From Cellulomonas gilvus ATCC 13127 (GTDB taxonomy: Bacteria > Actinomycetota > Actinomycetes > Actinomycetales > Cellulomonadaceae): DNA of 64,000 nucleotides. Below the pieces are notes generated by a model, which was not told the DNA's origin, made no database searches, and was given only the letters and a program-made list of their open reading frames with translations. Below, one piece after another: positions 58,384 through 64,000 of the stretch. The DNA lies in NCBI RefSeq assembly GCF_000218545.1, contig NC_015671.1, forward strand, positions 1,054,001 to 1,118,000, given 5' to 3'. The translations under genes were made by a program, and so were the position numbers. Position 1 is the stretch's first letter; every line of letters begins with the position of its first letter.

Positions 58384-58447
58384 GCGGGAAGTGTTCCCGC
58401 GACGCAACAGCGGGACGACGAGCGCGGAAACATCCGATTCCTAGCGT
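58384..58447 (+). promoter_or_regulatory. Promoter region of the nitrate operon with palindrome
   Basis: GCGGGAA-GTG-TTCCCGC (58384-58400) is a perfect inverted repeat. A -10-like TAGCGT lies at 58442-58447, 40 bases before narK, and GGAAAC at 58426-58431 resembles half of a GlnR site but with wrong spacing. Nitrogen control is expected from the genes but not proven by these elements. Confidence 0.45.
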
Positions 58448-58487
58448 CGGTGCTGTCCGAGCCCCCACCCGAGCCCCGGAGGCCCCC

Positions 58488-59870
58488 ATGGCGCAGTCGC
58501 TCGCGACCGTCGACGCAGACTCGACGTCACCCACCACCACCGTCGCCCCCGCCGCGGGCGCACCGCTGACCCACCGGCCCGGTCGCTGGATCGACGGCTG
58601 GAACCCCGAGGACGCGCAGCAGTGGGCGTCCGCCGGCCGGTCCGTCGCCCGGCGCAACCTGACCCTGTCGATCTTCGCCGAGTTCCTCGGCTTCGCCGTG
58701 TGGGCGCTGTGGAGCATCGTCGTGCCGCAGCTGCCCGCCGCGGGCTTCGCGCTCACGGTCGACCAGATGTTCTGGCTCATCGCGGTGCCCAGCCTCGTGG
58801 GCGCCACGCTGCGCATCCCGTACACGTTCGCGGTGCCGATCTTCGGCGGCCGCAACTGGACCATCATCTCCGCGCTGCTGCTGCTGATCCCGACGATCAG
58901 CCTCGCGGTGGTCGTGCAGGACCCCGACTCGTCGTTCACGCTGCTGCTGGGCGTCGCCGCGCTCGCGGGCCTGGGCGGCGGCAACTTCGCATCCTCGATG
59001 GCCAACATCTCGTTCTTCTACCCGGAGCGGGAGAAGGGCCGGGCGCTGGGCCTCAACGCGGCGGGCGGCAACATCGGCACCGCCGCGGTCCAGCTCGCGG
59101 TCCCGCTCGTCATCGTCGGCGCCGCGACCGTGCACCTCGAGCGCGCGGGCTGGATGTTCGTGCCGCTGGCGATCCTGGCCGCGGTGCTCGCGTGGCGGTT
59201 CATGGACAACCTGTCGCACGCGAAGTCCGACCCGCGGTCCTACGGCGTGGCCGCGCGGCAGCGGCACACGTGGATCATCTCGTTCGTCTACATCGGGACG
59301 TTCGGCTCGTTCATCGGCTTCTCGGGCGCGTTCCCGACGCTGCTCAAGGGCACGTTCCCCGAGGTCACGCTGTCGATCGCGTTCCTGGGTGCACTGGTCG
59401 GCTCGGTCGCGCGGCCGCTGGGCGGCACGCTCGCCGACCGGCTGGGCGGCGCACGCGTCACCATCGCCGCGTTCGCGGTCATGGGGGCTGGCACCGTCAG
59501 CGCGATCTTCGCGCTGCGGGCCCACTCATTCGGCGCGTTCCTCGCGTCGTTCCTCGTGCTCTTCGTGGCCACGGGCGTCGGCAACGGGTCGGTGTACCGC
59601 ATGATCCCGGCGGTCTTCCGTCACGGCGCGACCGACGACGCCGACCGCGCACGCCGTGCACGTGCGGCCGCGGGCTGCCTGGGCATCGCCGGGGCGGTCG
59701 GGGCGTTCGGCGGGTTCCTCATCCCGCGCGGGTTCGCCGCCTCGACCTCGGCCACGGGCAACATCCAGGCCGCGCTGTGGGTGATCGTCGGGATGTACGC
59801 CGTGATGGCGGTCGTCACGTGGGCCGTGTACTCCCGGCGCGGCTCGTCGTTCGGCGCGACGGTCATCTGA
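58488..59870 (+). CDS. narK: NarK/NasA-type nitrate/nitrite transporter (MFS)
   Basis: A 460-residue MFS protein with 12 transmembrane helices. The nitrate signatures are present: FAVWALWSIVVPQLPAAGF (with Arg in LRIPYTF), AGLGGGNFASSMANISFFYP, and GGTLADRLGGARVT, GVGNGSVYRMIPAVF. CGGAGG precedes ATG 58488. It is immediately followed by the nitrate reductase (GTG on the next base after the stop), so it probably imports nitrate for assimilation. Confidence 0.92.
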   Translation: MAQSLATVDADSTSPTTTVAPAAGAPLTHRPGRWIDGWNPEDAQQWASAGRSVARRNLTLSIFAEFLGFAVWALWSIVVPQLPAAGFALTVDQMFWLIAVPSLVGATLRIPYTFAVPIFGGRNWTIISALLLLIPTISLAVVVQDPDSSFTLLLGVAALAGLGGGNFASSMANISFFYPEREKGRALGLNAAGGNIGTAAVQLAVPLVIVGAATVHLERAGWMFVPLAILAAVLAWRFMDNLSHAKSDPRSYGVAARQRHTWIISFVYIGTFGSFIGFSGAFPTLLKGTFPEVTLSIAFLGALVGSVARPLGGTLADRLGGARVTIAAFAVMGAGTVSAIFALRAHSFGAFLASFLVLFVATGVGNGSVYRMIPAVFRHGATDDADRARRARAAAGCLGIAGAVGAFGGFLIPRGFAASTSATGNIQAALWVIVGMYAVMAVVTWAVYSRRGSSFGATVI

Positions 59871-62800
59871 GTGACCACCACCACCACGGCTCCGCAGGGG
59901 AGCACGCCGTCGCTCGAGCAGGTGACGACGGTGTGCTCCTACTGCGGCGTCGGCTGCGGGATCGTCCTGGACGTCGGGCACGACGACGAGGGCCGCAGGG
60001 TCGCGCGCGGCGCCCGCGGGGACAAGGCGCACCCCGCGAACGCGGGACGTCTGTGCACCAAGGGTGCGACGAGCGCGGACATGCTCGCGGCGGGCGGCCG
60101 CGCGACGCGTGCGCTCGTGCGCGCCGAGCGGGGCGCCGAGCCCGCACCCGCTGTCCTCGACGAGACGATCACGCTCGTGGCGGACCGCCTGCGTGCGGTG
60201 ATCGACGAGCACGGGCCCGACGCCGTCGCGTTCTACGTCTCGGGCCAGATGAGCCTCGAGGCGCAGTACCTGGCCAACAAGCTCGCCAAGGGCTACGTGC
60301 GCACGCAGTGGATCGAGTCCAACTCCCGGCTGTGCATGGCCAGCGCGGGCACGGGCTACAAGCTGTCGCTCGGCTCCGACGGCCCGCCGGGCTCCTACGA
60401 CGACCTGGACCATGCGGACGTCTTCCTGGTGATCGGCGCCAACATGGCGGACTGCCACCCGATCCTGTTCCTGCGCCTGCTGGACCGGGTCAAGGCGGGG
60501 GCGAAGCTCATCGTCGTCGACCCGCGGCGCACCGCGACCGCCGACAAGGCCGACCTGTTCCTGCAGGTGCGGCCCGGGACGGACCTCGCGCTGCTCAACG
60601 GCCTGCTGCGGCTCGTGGTGGAGGCGGGCGGGCTCGACGAGGAGTTCGTCGCGGAGCACACCGACGGCTGGGACGCGCTCGCGGCGATGCTCGAGGACTA
60701 CCCGGCGGACGTCGTCGAGCGGCTCACGGGTGTCCCCGAGGCGGACCTGCGGGCCGCCGCCGCGCTGATCGCGGGCGCGGGGAGCTGGGTCTCGTGCTGG
60801 ACGATGGGCCTGAACCAGTCCACGCACGGCACGTGGAACACGAACGCGTTGATCAACCTGCACCTGGCGACCGGCGCGATCTGCCGCACGGGCAGCGGGC
60901 CGTTCTCGCTCACCGGGCAGCCGAACGCCATGGGCGGCCGGGAGATGGGCTACATGGGCCCGGGACTGCCGGGGCAGCGCAGCACGCTGGACGCCGACGA
61001 CCGCGCGTTCGTCGAGGACACGTGGGGTCTGGACCGCGGGACCCTGCGCGCGGACGCCACGGGCCGCGGCACGGTGGACATGTTCGAGCGGATGTCCGCG
61101 GGTGAGATCAAGGCGTGCTGGGTGATCTGCACCAACCCGGTCGCGTCCGTGGGCAACCGGCGCACCGTGATCGAGGGCCTCGAGCGGGCCGAGCTGGTGA
61201 TCACGCAGGACGCGTTCGCGGACACCGAGACCAACGCGTACGCGGACGTGGTCCTGCCGGGGGCGCTGTGGTCGGAGTCCGACGGCGTGATGATCAACTC
61301 CGAGCGCAACCTCACCCTGGCGCGCGCGGCGCTCGCCCCGCCCGGGGACGCGCTTCCCGACTGGCTGCTGATCGCGCGCGTCGCGACCGCGATGGGCTAC
61401 GACGGGTTCGGCCACACGTCCGCGCAGGAGGTGTTCGACGAGCTGCGCGCGTTCGCCAACCCGCGCACGGGGTACGACCTGAGGGGCGTGACGTACGAGC
61501 GCCTGCGGGCGGGGTCGGTGCAGTGGCCCGCGGCGCCCGACGGGCCGCGTCGCAACCCGATCCGCTACCTCAACGACGGCGTGAGCCAGCCGCTGCTCGA
61601 ACGCCCCGACGGCACGCGGCCGCGGCTGCGGTTCGCGACCCCGAACGGCCGCGCGCAGTTCCACGCGCGCCCGCACCTGCCCGCCGCCGAGCTGCCCGAC
61701 GACGACTACCCGTTCGTGCTCAACACCGGACGCGTGCAGCACCACTGGCACACCCTCACCAAGACCGGCAAGGTCGCCAAGCTCACCAGGCTCGCGCCCG
61801 GCCCGTTCGTCGAGGTCAACCCCGCGGACGCGGCCGCGCTCGGGATCACCGAGGGCGCGCACGTCGAGGTGTCCTCACGACGCGGCCGCGCGGTCCTGCC
61901 CGCGGTGCTCACCGAGCGGGTCCGGCCCGGTGCGCTGTTCGCGCCCTTCCACTGGAACGACCTGTTCGGGGAGTACCTCGCCGTGAACGCCGTGACCAGC
62001 GACGCCGTCGACCCGCTGTCGTTCCAGCCCGAGCTCAAGGTGTGCGCGGTCTCGCTCGCACCTGTCCCGGGTGCGCACGCGCCCGCCGATCCCGCGGCGG
62101 ACCGGGCGGTCCCCGACGAGCCCGGGGCCGGAACCGACCCGGCGGCGGGCGGCGCGCCCGGCGCGGTCTCGATGCGTGTGCTCGGTGCCGCGCTGGGCCT
62201 CGACCGACTCGAGCCGCCCGTGCTGGGCGACGCCGAGCGGCGCTACCTCGCGGGGTTCCTGGCGGGGCTGGGCGGCGGCGCACCGGGCACGCCCGTGCTG
62301 CCCGCGGGCGCACCGCTCGACCCCGACCAGGCGCTGTGGGTCGACGGCCTGCTCGCGGGCCTGTTCTCACGCGCTCCCGAGCCGGTGCGTGGCCGCGAGC
62401 CCGGGACGGGGCCGGACGCCGGCACGCGCGTCCGCCCGCTCGTCGTGCTGTGGGCGTCCCAGACGGGCACGGCCGAAGAGCTCGCGGCGGGCGTGGCCAC
62501 GGCGCTCTCGGCCGCCGGCCTCGCGCCCCGCCGCGTCGCGATGGACGGCTGCACGCTCGCGGACCTGCCCGTGGGCGCGGACCTGGTGCTGGTGACCAGC
62601 ACGTTCGGCGACGGCGACGCGCCGGACAACGGCACCGCGTTCTGGGAGGCGCTCGCGGCCCCGGACGCGCGCCGCCTGGACGGTGCGCGGTTCGCGGTGC
62701 TCGCGCTGGGCGACTCGAGCTACGACCGCTTCTGCGGGCACGGCAGGCGCCTGGACCACCGGCTCGAGGAGCTCGGCGCGCAGCGTCTGGTCCCGCGCGT

Positions 62801-64000
62801 CGACTGCGAGCCCGGGGACGACGAGCGCGCGCAGGCGTGGTGCGCCGGCCTCGTCGCGACGCTGGGCACGGCGAGCGTCACGTCCGGGCAGCCCACGGCG
62901 GACGCGACGGAACCGCGGCCGCCCGCGGCCGTGGTGCCGTCGGCGGTGGCCGTTCCGGCGGGACCCTCGCGCGCGACGCGCCAGCACCCGGGCCGCGCGC
63001 GGCTGGTCGGCAACCGCCTGCTCTCGCAGCCCGGTTCCGCCAAGGAGGTCCGCGAGATCGTGCTCGACGTCGCCGAGAGCGACCGTGAGGTGGTCTACCG
63101 CGCGGGCGATGCGCTGGGTGTCCGCCCGACGAACGCCGCCGCGCTCGTCGAGGAGTGGCTCGAGGTCACCGGCTGGGACCCCGACCAGGCGGTGGTGCTC
63201 GACGGCACGCCGGTCCCGCTCCGCGCCGCGCTGACCACCGAGCTCGACATCACCCGCATCTCGCAGGACCTGCTGACCTTCGTCGCGGACCGGTCCGGCA
63301 GCGCCGAGCTGCGCCGGCTCCTGCGCCCGGACAACCGCAGCGACCTGGCCCGGTGGACGTGGTGCCGGCAGGCCGTCGACGTCGTGGCGCGGTACGCGCG
63401 CGACGTGCCCGCCGACGACCTGGTCGGCGTGCTGCGCCGCCTCGCGACGCGCCAGTACTCGATCTCCTCGAGCCCGCTGGTCGCGCCGACCGCGATCACG
63501 CTGACGACGTCCGTGATCCGGTACGCCTCACCCGAGGGCGTCGCGCGCGGCGGCGTGTGCTCGACGTTCCTGGCCGATGCGCCGCTGGGCACCACGGTCC
63601 CGGTGCACGTGCAGCCCACCGCGCACTTCCGGCCACCCGCACCGGACGTGCCGGCGATCATGGTCGGGCCCGGTACGGGAGTCGCCCCGTTCCTGGGGTT
63701 CCTCGCCGAGCGTCGCGCCGCCGGGCACCGCGGGGCGAACTGGCTGTTCTTCGGTGAGCAGCACGTCGCGACGGACTTCTACCACCGGGACGAGCTGGCG
63801 GCGCTGCAGGCCGATGGCACGCTCGACCGGCTCGACACCGCGTTCTCCCGCGACCAGCGCGCCAAGGTCTACGTGCAGGACCGCATGCGTGAGCACGGGG
63901 CGCGGGTGTGGTCGTGGCTCGAGGACGGGGCGTCGTTCTACGTGTGCGGCGACGCGGGACGCATGGCGAAGGACGTCGACGCGGCGCTGCGCGAGATCGT
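59871..64000 (+). CDS. Assimilatory nitrate reductase fused to diflavin reductase (3' end outside window)
   Basis: At least 1376 residues. N-terminal molybdopterin oxidoreductase: 4Fe-4S Cys22, Cys25, Cys29 and Cys62; predicted Mo ligand Cys155 in SNSRLCMASAGTGYK; TNPVASVGN; and a C-terminal dinucleotide-binding domain with LNTGRVQHHWHTLTKTGK. After a Pro/Ala linker, a flavodoxin domain (LWASQTGTAEELAAG near 857, TSTFGDGDAPDNG), then a CysJ-like FAD domain (TRQYSISSSP near 1194, GGVCSTFLAD) and NAD(P)H domain (MVGPGTGVAPFLGFL near 1265). It would carry electrons from NAD(P)H through FAD/FMN to the Mo centre in one chain. No stop is reached. Confidence 0.92.
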   Translation, partial: MTTTTTAPQGSTPSLEQVTTVCSYCGVGCGIVLDVGHDDEGRRVARGARGDKAHPANAGRLCTKGATSADMLAAGGRATRALVRAERGAEPAPAVLDETITLVADRLRAVIDEHGPDAVAFYVSGQMSLEAQYLANKLAKGYVRTQWIESNSRLCMASAGTGYKLSLGSDGPPGSYDDLDHADVFLVIGANMADCHPILFLRLLDRVKAGAKLIVVDPRRTATADKADLFLQVRPGTDLALLNGLLRLVVEAGGLDEEFVAEHTDGWDALAAMLEDYPADVVERLTGVPEADLRAAAALIAGAGSWVSCWTMGLNQSTHGTWNTNALINLHLATGAICRTGSGPFSLTGQPNAMGGREMGYMGPGLPGQRSTLDADDRAFVEDTWGLDRGTLRADATGRGTVDMFERMSAGEIKACWVICTNPVASVGNRRTVIEGLERAELVITQDAFADTETNAYADVVLPGALWSESDGVMINSERNLTLARAALAPPGDALPDWLLIARVATAMGYDGFGHTSAQEVFDELRAFANPRTGYDLRGVTYERLRAGSVQWPAAPDGPRRNPIRYLNDGVSQPLLERPDGTRPRLRFATPNGRAQFHARPHLPAAELPDDDYPFVLNTGRVQHHWHTLTKTGKVAKLTRLAPGPFVEVNPADAAALGITEGAHVEVSSRRGRAVLPAVLTERVRPGALFAPFHWNDLFGEYLAVNAVTSDAVDPLSFQPELKVCAVSLAPVPGAHAPADPAADRAVPDEPGAGTDPAAGGAPGAVSMRVLGAALGLDRLEPPVLGDAERRYLAGFLAGLGGGAPGTPVLPAGAPLDPDQALWVDGLLAGLFSRAPEPVRGREPGTGPDAGTRVRPLVVLWASQTGTAEELAAGVATALSAAGLAPRRVAMDGCTLADLPVGADLVLVTSTFGDGDAPDNGTAFWEALAAPDARRLDGARFAVLALGDSSYDRFCGHGRRLDHRLEELGAQRLVPRVDCEPGDDERAQAWCAGLVATLGTASVTSGQPTADATEPRPPAAVVPSAVAVPAGPSRATRQHPGRARLVGNRLLSQPGSAKEVREIVLDVAESDREVVYRAGDALGVRPTNAAALVEEWLEVTGWDPDQAVVLDGTPVPLRAALTTELDITRISQDLLTFVADRSGSAELRRLLRPDNRSDLARWTWCRQAVDVVARYARDVPADDLVGVLRRLATRQYSISSSPLVAPTAITLTTSVIRYASPEGVARGGVCSTFLADAPLGTTVPVHVQPTAHFRPPAPDVPAIMVGPGTGVAPFLGFLAERRAAGHRGANWLFFGEQHVATDFYHRDELAALQADGTLDRLDTAFSRDQRAKVYVQDRMREHGARVWSWLEDGASFYVCGDAGRMAKDVDAALREI

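Noticed and set aside
59526..61862. 778-residue open frame on the minus strand
   Set aside because: Antisense to narK and nitrate reductase, both with clear motifs. It arises from codon third-position GC bias.

Overview
The window is a gene-dense, very GC-rich (well over 70 percent by eye) chromosomal segment of an actinobacterium. The gene content (WhiB7, AdnAB, mycoredoxin, UPF0182 protein, PPA1309 and DUF3107 families, many GTG starts, leaderless genes) and the order of the first 26 kb fit a Micrococcales member, most likely Cellulomonas or a close relative; the genus is an inference. No insertion sequence, prophage, CRISPR array or rRNA operon is visible. The two end genes are cut by the window: a DEAD-box helicase at base 1 and a nitrate reductase fusion at base 64000.

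Positions 1-26.6 kb are a conserved actinobacterial housekeeping block that parallels the M. tuberculosis rhlE-adnAB-nudC-uvrD2-whiB7 neighbourhood (from memory): RNA helicase, MiaE-like ferritin-fold protein, DUF3107, TetR regulator, DUF3152 protease-like protein, the AdnA/AdnB DNA-end resection motor-nuclease, a phosphotransferase-like protein, NudC, mycoredoxin, UvrD2, the antibiotic-responsive regulator WhiB7 with a complete attenuator leader, a ThiF/E1-like protein, DUF5679, a YgjP-like metallopeptidase, a Zincin_2 protein, a Rossmann protein, a PDZ-Lon protease, PPA1309 and the large UPF0182 membrane protein. The theme is DNA repair, redox and nucleotide hygiene, and envelope proteolysis.

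Positions 26.7-29.8 kb are a zinc uptake operon (znuA-znuC-znuB) with a convergent Fur-family repressor, probably Zur. Positions 29.9-36.2 kb hold small stress proteins (CsbD, Rho-N), a MarR regulator, a secreted PhoA-type alkaline phosphatase and an ECF sigma/membrane-protein pair. Positions 36.2-45.8 kb carry several regulator-target pairs, each with a visible palindrome between the divergent genes (TetR/MMPL, TetR/Ohr, TetR/DUF1304), a truncated Nramp transporter joined to a PRC-barrel gene, a hydroxyacid dehydrogenase and CorA. An initiator tRNA lies at 45.9 kb.

Positions 46-58.3 kb hold mostly minus-strand membrane and hypothetical genes (DMT, DUF2079, a degenerate Mrr-like protein, DUF4349), a 680-base non-coding region with a promoter and a Cys-Cys leader peptide ahead of a GNAT-like gene, AlkA, a thioredoxin-fold protein, MscS, an SDR, NhaA and PPK2. 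From 58.4 kb a nitrate assimilation operon begins: a NarK-type transporter and a single-polypeptide nitrate reductase fused to a diflavin reductase.

The most noteworthy signals are the whiB7 ribosome-mediated attenuator, the Cys-Cys leader, the truncated Nramp-PRC junction, the Mrr-like protein without its catalytic lysine, the 38-base palindrome at 43.1 kb, and a repeated leaderless promoter layout (TANNNT placed 6-7 bases before the start codon).
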